Assembly: GCF_033304615.1 (NCBI RefSeq)
Contig: NZ_CP129118.1
Location: forward strand, 1,980,001 to 2,044,000
Origin: Sporosarcina oncorhynchi
Lineage (GTDB): Bacteria > Bacillota > Bacilli > Bacillales_A > Planococcaceae
Length of the DNA: 64,000 nt
Direction: 5' to 3'
A model generated the notes under the pieces. The model was given only the letters and a program-made list of their open reading frames with translations, was not told the origin of the DNA and did not search any database. Shown one piece after another: positions 25,605 to 33,054 of this stretch (position 1 is its first letter; every line of letters starts with the position of its first letter). A program made the position numbers and the translations under genes.

Positions 25605-25854
25605 AAAAAATGAGGCTGAGAAAAAACTAAAATACAGCCTGTTTCCCTGCGCTCCAAAAGGCACTCTTTCCGCAGGCGCGCTTGAGCCAATCAGATCACG
25701 AAGAGTCCGATTCGCCTTAATTTCTGCGTCTTTTACAGAAATTAAGGCATCTCTCCCCGCTCTCAAAAACTGTTCTTCGTAATAGCTTTCGCAGGAGTCG
25801 GCCTTTTTCCACTCCGGAGCACTCTGACGTTCTAAAAAGTATTTGCTAACAATA
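25605..25854. repeat. Degenerate intergenic repeat element downstream of ylbJ
   Basis: The 349-base gap between ylbJ and coaD contains no gene I accept. On the minus strand it carries ACTCCTGCG..., a GAGAGCGGGGAGA core and CGCGCCTGCGGAAAG...GGAGCG blocks like the dispersed 'GACTCCTGCGGGA...CCGCGGAAAGC' elements I recall from Bacillus and Planococcaceae. Inside, CTTAATTTCTG (25718-25728) and CAGAAATTAAG (25738-25748) form an 11-bp inverted repeat. It can be read as an open frame but shows no family signature. Confidence 0.5.
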
Positions 25855-25903
25855 AACATACAAAAAGCGTAAAGAATTATTTCCTTTACGCTTTTTGTAT
25901 GTT
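25855..25903. terminator. Long perfect hairpin, bidirectional terminator of ylbJ and coaD
   Basis: A 20-bp perfect inverted repeat (25855-25874 with 25884-25903; arms contain CAAAAAGCGTAAAG) with a nine-base loop. Internal A5 and T5 tracts in the stem allow termination on either strand; it lies between convergent ylbJ and coaD. Confidence 0.7.
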
Positions 25904-25945
25904 ATGTCCCAGCTTGATTCTGTTTATTATGTACTGAGCATTATT

Positions 25946-26437
<492 letters not shown>

Positions 26438-26986
26438 TCATTTCATATAAATGGATATTGCAATGTTTCCATAAATAGGGTTTTTGGTTTTCACATACGG
26501 TCCGAATTGCTCAGGCAATGTCAATTGCTTCTCATGTTCGCACACGATGATTGCGCTCTCGGATAATAAACCAGCTGCCACAAACGCTTCAGCTAATTCA
26601 TAGTACTTCACTTCCGCGTAAGGTGGGTCTATGAATAACAGATCGATATCCACGTCTCTTGCTTGCAGTGTCTTGACGGCATTTCTAGCATCTGCTTTTA
26701 CAATTTCTACAGACTCTTCCAAACGGCATTTTGCAACATTTTCCCGGATGACCGAGCAGGCGCGTGGATTTTTTTCAAAAATATAAGCTTTTTCCGTTCC
26801 TCTAGACAATGATTCAATCGAGAGAGATCCACTGCCGCCAAAAAGCTCAGCGACGACCCCTCCATCAAAATAAGGGCCAATCATATTAAATAAGGACTCT
26901 TTCACTTTGTCGGAAGTCGGACGTGTTTCACTACCCGCTATGGACTTTAATGTTGTACCTTTTCTTGTACCTGCTACGACTCTCAT
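26438..26986 (-). CDS. rsmD: 16S rRNA (guanine966-N2)-methyltransferase RsmD
   Basis: SAM-dependent methyltransferase (182 aa) for G966 of 16S rRNA. Starts MRVVAGTRKGTTLKSIAG, then RPTSDKVKESLFNMIG, the SAM-binding VVAELFGGSGSLSIESLSRG near residue 40 and the catalytic FIDPPYAEVKYYEL near 122. Its ATG overlaps the stop of the upstream 472-residue gene (ATGA), so the two are translationally coupled. Confidence 0.95.
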   Translation of the reverse strand: MRVVAGTRKGTTLKSIAGSETRPTSDKVKESLFNMIGPYFDGGVVAELFGGSGSLSIESLSRGTEKAYIFEKNPRACSVIRENVAKCRLEESVEIVKADARNAVKTLQARDVDIDLLFIDPPYAEVKYYELAEAFVAAGLLSESAIIVCEHEKQLTLPEQFGPYVKTKNPIYGNIAISIYMK

Positions 26987-28401
26987 TCGGAATTCCCTCT
27001 CTTCAATGATGTCACAGTGATTATATCATCAGACTTTTGTATGGATAACTGGAATATACGCCTTAGCGCATCTTCTTCAAAGTAATAGTCATCCCCTATC
27101 AATTCAAAAGGAGTTTCCCTCAATGTATGTCTTTTTTCATGTAAGACATAAAATGGGTCTCTTAATGAAAATCTGAGTTTGTCAGTTTCGTTTTCAATAT
27201 AGAGTGATCGATTATTCGAAGAAACTGAATATCCCAATTGACCGAGTACTTTATCAGCTGGATACAATGTCCGTCCACCTTTGACAATCACATTTAACCC
27301 ATCTACACGTTCACCGCCAACAAGCACTTCGCGCGATTCTTCAAATAGGAGCGGATAGACTGCTTCAACATTTTTTTGAACAAAGGAAGTGTGTTTCCCT
27401 GTATTCGTTCCGATCATTTCATCAAGGACAATGGCGTCTACCTTACTTCCCCGTCTTTCCTCCAAATCTATTTTTAAGGAATTCGACTGTGAAGGTGTTA
27501 ATACAGAGACTAGTTCTTGATAGGCGGAATTGGACTTCTTTCCACCAGCCGGTTTCTCGAGTAATAAAGATGAGACTAAATCAGCTGTAATGTATTCATT
27601 GGAAGGAATCATATACTGCGTGCGAATCGATTTACGCACAGCTTCGATATAGACTGAAGACTTGTTGCCTGATGTGATAATCATCCGGTCGGATTCCAGC
27701 GATTTACTTGTGCCGTCGAACACCATATCGACATGATTTGCTTTTAATTGCTCCAAATTATCGGTCATTACAGCAACAAGTCCCGCATCGGCATCATTCC
27801 CGTATATCGATATATGAGAGCCTTCAAAAGTGAGTGGCAAAGCATTTCGCTGCCAATATAGATCAGTCACTTGTCCTGTGCCAGTAAATAATGAATACTC
27901 AATCATGTCCAACTTTTTACTGCCAACCAGTTGTAGTCCACTAATCCACATTCCACCAGTATTCGTTTCATCCGTAATATGAAGAATTGTAGACATAACC
28001 CTTTCATTTCGCAAAGAAGCAAATGGTGCTTTGAAAAGCTTTCGTGAACCTAACTCGCCTTGTTTTGGAATAATATAAGAAATGGACTGTTGATCGCCAT
28101 CCCCTTCGAGGAAAGCAGTTGTGTTCTCATTTATTCTTGTGCAGGCTGATTCAGTCTCCATATAACAGGAAGGATCTTTACTGCCGACAGGCAAAACGAT
28201 TTCGTGGCGACTTGTGTCCAATTTATTGAAATGATGACGCACAATAAGTTCATCCACGCGGTTTATAACTTCTATTTCCTGGCTGTACTTGGATTTCTTT
28301 GCAGGATCCTCACTTGCATCAGCCAATTGGCTATAATGCATATATAAGAGTACGATATTTATAATCGCCAGCAGAAAAACCGTTCGTATAATTATTTTCA
28401 A
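26983..28401 (-). CDS. Membrane-anchored protein with C-terminal stalk-type domain, function unknown
   Basis: I do not recognise a full-length family. The 472-residue protein has an N-terminal signal anchor (IIIRTVFLLAIINIVLLYM), so most of it is outside the membrane. The last ~95 residues (VDGLNVIVKGGRTLYPADKVLGQ..., shown in part) resemble the copper-amine-oxidase-N 'stalk' repeat found in cell-surface proteins. The middle is mixed alpha/beta with no motif I can name; two cysteines (SCYMETESACTR) could form a disulfide. The start is TTG at 28401, seven bases after GAGGTG. Coupled to rsmD and coaD. Confidence 0.7.
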   Translation of the reverse strand: MKIIIRTVFLLAIINIVLLYMHYSQLADASEDPAKKSKYSQEIEVINRVDELIVRHHFNKLDTSRHEIVLPVGSKDPSCYMETESACTRINENTTAFLEGDGDQQSISYIIPKQGELGSRKLFKAPFASLRNERVMSTILHITDETNTGGMWISGLQLVGSKKLDMIEYSLFTGTGQVTDLYWQRNALPLTFEGSHISIYGNDADAGLVAVMTDNLEQLKANHVDMVFDGTSKSLESDRMIITSGNKSSVYIEAVRKSIRTQYMIPSNEYITADLVSSLLLEKPAGGKKSNSAYQELVSVLTPSQSNSLKIDLEERRGSKVDAIVLDEMIGTNTGKHTSFVQKNVEAVYPLLFEESREVLVGGERVDGLNVIVKGGRTLYPADKVLGQLGYSVSSNNRSLYIENETDKLRFSLRDPFYVLHEKRHTLRETPFELIGDDYYFEEDALRRIFQLSIQKSDDIITVTSLKRGNSE

Positions 28402-28491
28402 CGATTGCACCTCATTGCAAGGGATAATTAAAAGGACTAAAATATTTATGTTATGATGACAGTATTCCGAAATAGAAGGGTCGTGCAAAAG

Positions 28492-28884
28492 ATGTTGCAA
28501 CAGTATTTTATCGAGCTTGGTGAAGGTTATGGAGACGTCTATGAATTGCTAGAGCTTTTGAAGACGAATCAACATCGCTTACACCGCACGTTCATATTCT
28601 CTTCAGAGATCAATGGAAAGCAGGCAATTTCGCTCGCCGCAACGTTCAAGCCAGCAAACAACAGCAATTTCATGCCCGTTTACATTTGCAGAGAAGGTAT
28701 TAAAGAAGAAGTCGGACAAAAATCCAAGCGGACGTTGCTCTTTGAACAGGCAGCCGCCGAATACGGTAATATACCAGTACCAATCAGCGTCAAGCATTCT
28801 TCAGAATTCGCAGACACTCGATTATATTTCCAATACATAACCGGAATTCTGAGATTGAATAATCTTGTGCCGCCGTTGCAGTGA
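28492..28884 (+). CDS. Small conserved protein of the ylb region (DUF7147-like)
   Basis: 130-residue soluble protein beginning MLQQYFIELGEGYGDVYELLELLKTN (shown in part), with MPVYICREGI and a C-terminal YFQYITGILRLNNLVPPL. It resembles a small Bacillales family I recall as DUF7147, often mislabelled methylthioribose kinase; nothing in it looks like a kinase. ATG 28492 lies 11 bases from AGAAGGG. It is divergent from the anchored-protein gene and convergent with ylbG. Confidence 0.7.
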   Translation: MLQQYFIELGEGYGDVYELLELLKTNQHRLHRTFIFSSEINGKQAISLAATFKPANNSNFMPVYICREGIKEEVGQKSKRTLLFEQAAAEYGNIPVPISVKHSSEFADTRLYFQYITGILRLNNLVPPLQ

Positions 28885-28909
28885 AACGTCAAAGATTATG
28901 TTTGAATTC

Positions 28910-29182
28910 CTATAATCCGATTTTATAATCATATTCTTTTGCTTTGTCAGGCTTTACATTTTCATATTCTGTCTTCACAAAAGGCCTAAATGACGGTAAT
29001 ACTTTCTTCACAGATGGAAGCCGTTCAATTTTACGGATATTGTCAGCCACATCGGCTTGGTCTGCATATAGGACAACATATTTCATCTTTCTGGAAATGT
29101 AATGGACGTGACCATATTTTCTTAATGATTTAGCTTGTTTCAAATGATGGAGATAAACAATAATACCTTGTCGATCAATCAT
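28910..29182 (-). CDS. ylbG: YlbG family protein (DUF2129)
   Basis: 90-residue basic protein: [39 protein letters not shown] (shown as known start) followed by [17 protein letters not shown]. This matches the YlbG/UPF0298 family of Firmicutes. Function is unknown. ATG 29182 follows AGAGGGGG; a longer frame upstream is not needed for the family length. Confidence 0.88.
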   Translation of the reverse strand: MIDRQGIIVYLHHLKQAKSLRKYGHVHYISRKMKYVVLYADQADVADNIRKIERLPSVKKVLPSFRPFVKTEYENVKPDKAKEYDYKIGL

Positions 29183-29315
29183 GATTTCCCCCTCTTTCCT
29201 ACCACATACAATACCATATGTGAGAAATGGGCTGCAACTTAACATGCTGACATCTTCCGTTTAATCACCTATAATGAGGAAAGAAAAGTTATTTAGATGA
29301 TAGGAGGCTATGAAA

Positions 29316-30224
29316 ATGGGAAGAAAAACGAAAGTGGCATTGACAGTCGGCGCGGCTGGGGTCGCGGCTTGGGCAGCGTCAAAAGCTGTTGTTAAGCCTA
29401 AGCCGCGAACATTCAAAAAAGCGCTTGCATTTGAAGATCCAGTCGTTTTAGCAAAATGCTCCGGCATGAAGGATGTACCAGATATGACAATGACGGCGTT
29501 CAAAAAATGTGCGGAACTTGGTGTCAATGGTTTTTCAGTTGATATCCGACTGACAAAAGATGAGGAAATCGTACTTTTCCATGACGAGTATTTGGATCAG
29601 ACAACCGACTTTTCTGGCAGAATCTGTAATTATACACTTGCCGAATTACAACAGGCGGATGCAGGCTATATGTTAACGGATAAAGATGGCCACACTCCTT
29701 ACCGTGGCACGGGAGAAAGAATTGTAACACTGCAGGAACTGCTACTCGCGTATCCTCAACTGCTGTTTGTTATTAACCTAATGGATTCACCCGATACGTA
29801 TGAAGGTAGCTTAATGCCATCCAAGCTATGGCGTTTGCTCGAAGAGAGCGAAGCGGAAGACCGCGTTGTTGTGACTAGCGATTTTGATGAACAAACCGAC
29901 CGCTTTAATCTATATGCACAAAACAAAGTAGCTACTGGTGCGGGAAAAGATGAAGTGAAAAAGGCATTTGGTGCATATTCCAGTAAATTCGGTCATTTAT
30001 ACACCCCTCGCGCTGATTTATTTATCATACCTGAAAAGATAGGATTGTTCAGAATGAATACAGAAAGCTTCATGTCGTTTTTATCCAACCTTAATGTTGC
30101 AGTCTATTACGAAAACGTCAATGACAAGGAAACGATTGAAAAACTATTGAACGCAGGCGCAGCAGGTTTCATTACGAATCACGCGGAAGCTATGCTGGCT
30201 GTCATGCAACAGATTAATTACTAA
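29316..30224 (+). CDS. GDPD-fold protein lacking catalytic residues, membrane-anchored
   Basis: 302 residues: an N-terminal hydrophobic anchor (VALTVGAAGVAAWAAS) and a glycerophosphodiester phosphodiesterase TIM-barrel. The fold is clear from VDIRLTKDEEIVLFHDEYLDQTTDFSGRI and a C-terminal AGAAGFITNHAEAML. Key positions are changed: the first-strand HRG is KCS, the metal-binding Glu of the ExD pair is Ser, and the Glu of the later EIK motif is Asn, while the second His (FHD) stays. Hydrolysis is therefore unlikely; a binding role is possible. The ATG at 29310 is too close to GGAGG, so 29316 is preferred. Confidence 0.8.
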   Translation: MGRKTKVALTVGAAGVAAWAASKAVVKPKPRTFKKALAFEDPVVLAKCSGMKDVPDMTMTAFKKCAELGVNGFSVDIRLTKDEEIVLFHDEYLDQTTDFSGRICNYTLAELQQADAGYMLTDKDGHTPYRGTGERIVTLQELLLAYPQLLFVINLMDSPDTYEGSLMPSKLWRLLEESEAEDRVVVTSDFDEQTDRFNLYAQNKVATGAGKDEVKKAFGAYSSKFGHLYTPRADLFIIPEKIGLFRMNTESFMSFLSNLNVAVYYENVNDKETIEKLLNAGAAGFITNHAEAMLAVMQQINY

Positions 30225-30267
30225 ATATAAAAACGGTTACCGAGATCGTCGGCAACCGTTTTTATAT
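30225..30267. terminator. Bidirectional terminator between the GDPD-like gene and ylbF
   Basis: Perfect 14-bp stem (ATATAAAAACGGTT with AACCGTTTTTATAT) around a 15-base loop, with A and T tracts inside the arms; lies between convergent genes. Confidence 0.8.
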
Positions 30268-30276
30268 TTACACTAT

Positions 30277-30720
30277 TTACGCGGAACAAGAACAGCTTCC
30301 GCCCGAACCGCAACTGCCACCACAGGAAGAATCTGAGAAGAAACCATCACCTGTCGGAACTTTAACAGCATCGGAAACAGATTTTGCGATAATTGAACTT
30401 ACTTCGTTCAATAAATCCTGGACATCGTTTTCAGCAAGCCGCAATGCAGCCACTTGCTCATTCATATCCAAATCTCTTTTTTGAAGACGTATATTTTTCA
30501 TGACCAATTGATAGTCAGGATGATATCTGCCAAAACGCTGTACTTCTTCATACCGCTCTTTCATGTCGGTGAAATCATAAATCTTTTTCACCAATTCTTT
30601 GTCGGAGTATACGACATTGTTTGCTCTTCGATATTCCAGCACAGCCTCCGAAGAGAGCAGCATGTCGGAAAGTGCTTCCGATTGCTCAATGATAGACATC
30701 CATTCGTCTGTCATCATCAT
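30277..30720 (-). CDS. ylbF: YlbF/RicF, subunit of the Fe-S cluster-containing RNA-processing regulator complex
   Basis: 147-residue helical protein of the YlbF/YmcA family. With YmcA (RicA) and YaaT (RicT) it forms a complex that carries [4Fe-4S] clusters and modulates RNase Y processing, biofilm formation, competence and sporulation in B. subtilis. The N-terminal helical region (EWMSIIEQSEALSDMLLSSE) and the Cys-rich tail CGGSCGSGGSCSC fit. ATG 30720 is eight bases after GGAGGGG; two more ATGs follow in frame. It lies 55 bases downstream of murE on the same strand. Confidence 0.9.
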   Translation of the reverse strand: MMMTDEWMSIIEQSEALSDMLLSSEAVLEYRRANNVVYSDKELVKKIYDFTDMKERYEEVQRFGRYHPDYQLVMKNIRLQKRDLDMNEQVAALRLAENDVQDLLNEVSSIIAKSVSDAVKVPTGDGFFSDSSCGGSCGSGGSCSCSA

Positions 30721-30775
30721 AGGGCATTCCCCTCCATTCTTCTCTATCATAACAAAAAATAGAAGACTGTTGCAT

Positions 30776-32206
30776 TCATTCCGTCCTGATTCCAAAAAAG
30801 TTATCTTCCAAGTATTTATTAGCCACTTCAAAATCAGAAAAATGATAAAGGTCTTGGCCGATCTGTTGCGTTTTCTCATGCCCTTTACCAGCTATTAAGA
30901 TGATTTCCCTATCTGTAGCCGTGTCGATGGCCAGCCTGATTGCTTTCAACCGATCAGGCTCGACAATAATTTTTTCCATATGAAAAATCGCTCCGCGCAG
31001 AATATCATTGATGATAGACGAAGGATCTTCTCTTCTTGGATTATCGGAAGTAATAATCACTTTAGATGAAAATGTCGCCGCCACTTCACCCATTTGCGGA
31101 CGCTTGCCACGATCCCTGTTTCCACCACATCCGAATACCGTAGTGATAGGTATATCCTTAAACTCTTCTTCTAGTGCCATGAGAACCGTTTGCAAGGCAT
31201 CCGGTGTGTGTGCATAATCCACGAAGATGGTTAAACCACCTCTTGAAATTCGCTGCAGCCGACCTTCTGGCAGCATGAGACGATTACAGAATGAAAGTGA
31301 TTGAAATTGATCATAACCGAGCATCGTCAAAACACTCACGGCGGCAAATGCATTGCTTTTATTATGCTTGCCAGGCAAAGTATTAGGATAAAGTCCGGAG
31401 GCAACCTGTCTTCCAAGAATCATATGTTCATTGAAATACCCCAAAGGTTTATCCGTTTCACTTACCAAAGAGACACACTGCTCATCATCTGCATTCACAA
31501 TCAGACATTTTGCGAGCGTTGTCAACCTTTTCTTTGCTTGAATGTACGCCTCTTTACTGCCGTGTTCATCATAATGATCAACACCTATATTAAGGAATAC
31601 TCCGATATCGATTTCACAATGCTCCAATCTGTATGTGGATAGACCTAAAGAAGACGCTTCTAATACGACATGTGTCACTCCTGCATCTACACAATCCTTT
31701 AATAACGGATGAAGATGTTCCGCTGGTAAAGTAGTCATTTCGGGTAGTGAACAGTGCAATTTCAATTCATCCATATAAATGCCTGTCGTTCCGATTACTG
31801 CTACTTTTTCTCCGTGTAAGCGTAGTAATTGTGCGATAAAATGCGTCACGGTCGTCTTCCCGTTCGTACCCGTTACAGCAATCACCGTAAGTGACTGCGA
31901 TGGATTTCCAGCAAGTTTGGCACTGGCGTGAGAGATGAATTGTTGTCCGTCTGGCACAATAATCCATGTGACACCGCGTGTCACGACACATCCCGTTTGT
32001 ATGTTACGGTCGATAATGACCGCGACTGCACCACGATCTATCGCTTCCTCCACATGGACAAGTCCATCATCACAAGCCCCCTTCCTCGCAACGAAAATAT
32101 AGCCTTCCTGAACAGAGCGAGAATGTTCCGTAATGCCTTTCACCACTACTCCAACACTACCTAGAACTGTGCAAGGCCAATTTTTTACTAACTCCGATAG
32201 CAACAT
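30776..32206 (-). CDS. murE: UDP-MurNAc-tripeptide synthetase, MurE of the meso-DAP type
   Basis: Mur ligase (476-478 aa) adding the third stem residue to UDP-MurNAc-L-Ala-D-Glu. It has an N-terminal UDP-binding domain (VKGITEHSRSVQEGYIFVARKG), ATP loop TGTNGKTTVTHF near residue 113, the lysine-containing EASSLGLSTYRLEHCEIDIGVF region and C-terminal VDYAHTPDAL. The specificity motif is DNPR near residue 389, the signature of DAP-adding enzymes (lysine-type MurE carries a different tetrapeptide). It is outside the dcw cluster and divergent from an aspartokinase. Start is ATG 32206 or GTG 32212; AAGGG spacing allows both. Confidence 0.92.
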   Translation of the reverse strand: MLLSELVKNWPCTVLGSVGVVVKGITEHSRSVQEGYIFVARKGACDDGLVHVEEAIDRGAVAVIIDRNIQTGCVVTRGVTWIIVPDGQQFISHASAKLAGNPSQSLTVIAVTGTNGKTTVTHFIAQLLRLHGEKVAVIGTTGIYMDELKLHCSLPEMTTLPAEHLHPLLKDCVDAGVTHVVLEASSLGLSTYRLEHCEIDIGVFLNIGVDHYDEHGSKEAYIQAKKRLTTLAKCLIVNADDEQCVSLVSETDKPLGYFNEHMILGRQVASGLYPNTLPGKHNKSNAFAAVSVLTMLGYDQFQSLSFCNRLMLPEGRLQRISRGGLTIFVDYAHTPDALQTVLMALEEEFKDIPITTVFGCGGNRDRGKRPQMGEVAATFSSKVIITSDNPRREDPSSIINDILRGAIFHMEKIIVEPDRLKAIRLAIDTATDREIILIAGKGHEKTQQIGQDLYHFSDFEVANKYLEDNFFGIRTE

Positions 32207-32244
32207 GAGCACTCATCCCTTCCCGAACAATTTTCTCGTTTAGC

Positions 32245-32279
32245 GAATATATTGAGAGCGAACCATACTTTATCGTATG
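32245..32279. promoter_or_regulatory. Divergent promoter region of murE and the aspartokinase, sporulation-type -10 elements
   Basis: CATACTTTA (32264-32272, plus) and CATACGATA (32271-32279, minus) arise from the palindrome CATAC-tttatc-GTATG. Both fit the sigma-K -10 (CATANNNTA) and come close to the sigma-E -10 (CATACANT). Plus-strand GAATATA (32245-32251) resembles the sigma-E -35 with a 12-base spacer, shorter than usual. No good -35 is seen for the minus direction. Predicted plus start near 32279 suits the ATG at 32322. Confidence 0.4.
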
Positions 32280-32321
32280 ACCAAATTGAAACGAACGACA
32301 CGAAGAAAGTTGGGAGACGGA

Positions 32322-33053
32322 ATGATAGTTCAAAAATTTGGCGGAGTGGCCATGAAAGATCGTGAGACAAGAAAGTTGTGTATTGCACATGTTCAAAAGG
32401 GATTAGAAGAACATCAAAATGTAATTGTTGTCGTTTCGGCGATTGGAAGAGGAGAAGATCCATATTCGACCGATTGCCTACTTAGGCTTACGGATGCTTT
32501 CAGCTATTCAAAAGCCGCAAGTGACTTGGCTGTTTCATGCGGAGAACTAATTGCATCCGCTATACTCTCTGCCGAATTAGAGCAAGCTGGAGTCCCGAAC
32601 AGGGTCCTTCATGGTATCCAGGCAGGCATTTGGACTTCCGGTGATTTTGGCGATGGTACAATCAGCGATGTGGACCCCGCTTTAATCTCAGACAGTTTAA
32701 AAGAGACGGGTTGTGTGATCATTCCCGGTTTTCAAGGAATCAATGAATTTGGTCAAGTCATGACGATTGGTAGAGGGGGGAGCGACTTGACTGCAATTGC
32801 TCTCGGTTCTGCCTTGCGTTCAACACATGTCGAATTTTTTAAGGATGTTCCAGGAATCATGTCAGCCGATCCAAGTCAAACTACACAAGTAAAGAAATTT
32901 GAACAACTATCATTCCGACAGCTAATGCCTTTGCTTGATACGGATCACCCGGTCATCCAAAAGCGCGCGGCATTATATGCCATGAAAAAAGCGATACCTC
33001 TTTACGTAAGAGGCATCGCTTCAACAGAGAACGGCACATGGGTTCTTCCCTAA
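32322..33053 (+). CDS. Aspartokinase catalytic domain without ACT regulatory domains
   Basis: 243-residue amino-acid kinase: MIVQKFGGVAMKDRETR, SCGELIASAIL near residue 68, GRGGSDLTAIALGSAL near 150, FFKDVPGIMSADP near 174 and LSFRQLMPLLDTDHPVIQKRAA all match aspartate kinases, which phosphorylate L-Asp for the lysine/DAP/dipicolinate/threonine pathway. Usual aspartokinases are about 400 residues with two C-terminal ACT domains; these are missing, so feedback by lysine, DAP or threonine is unlikely. ATG 32322 follows GGGAG; an ATG at 32277 falls at the predicted transcription start. Neighbouring murE suggests DAP supply. Confidence 0.85.
   Translation: MIVQKFGGVAMKDRETRKLCIAHVQKGLEEHQNVIVVVSAIGRGEDPYSTDCLLRLTDAFSYSKAASDLAVSCGELIASAILSAELEQAGVPNRVLHGIQAGIWTSGDFGDGTISDVDPALISDSLKETGCVIIPGFQGINEFGQVMTIGRGGSDLTAIALGSALRSTHVEFFKDVPGIMSADPSQTTQVKKFEQLSFRQLMPLLDTDHPVIQKRAALYAMKKAIPLYVRGIASTENGTWVLP
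32985..33019 (-). terminator. ylbC terminator embedded in the end of the aspartokinase gene
   Basis: On the minus strand, GCGATGCCTCTT (from 33019) pairs with AAGAGGTATCGC (to 32991), with one G-U pair, and is followed by TTTTTT (32990-32985). On the plus strand the same pair is an A-C mismatch with no T run, so the element points toward ylbC transcripts. It lies within the last 25 codons of the convergent aspartokinase gene. Confidence 0.7.
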
Positions 33054-33054
33054 T

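Noticed and set aside
25440..25859. 139-codon open frame on the minus strand after ylbJ
   Set aside because: It overlaps ylbJ for over 150 bases, has no ribosome site, shows no family signature and lies in a repeat-like sequence.
28492..28884. Methylthioribose kinase function for the small ylb-region protein
   Set aside because: At 130 residues it lacks every kinase motif; the label appears to be a propagated misannotation.
30721..30879. N-terminal extension of ylbF overlapping murE
   Set aside because: YlbF proteins are about 147 residues; ATG 30720 has GGAGGGG at ideal spacing and the extension has no conserved features.
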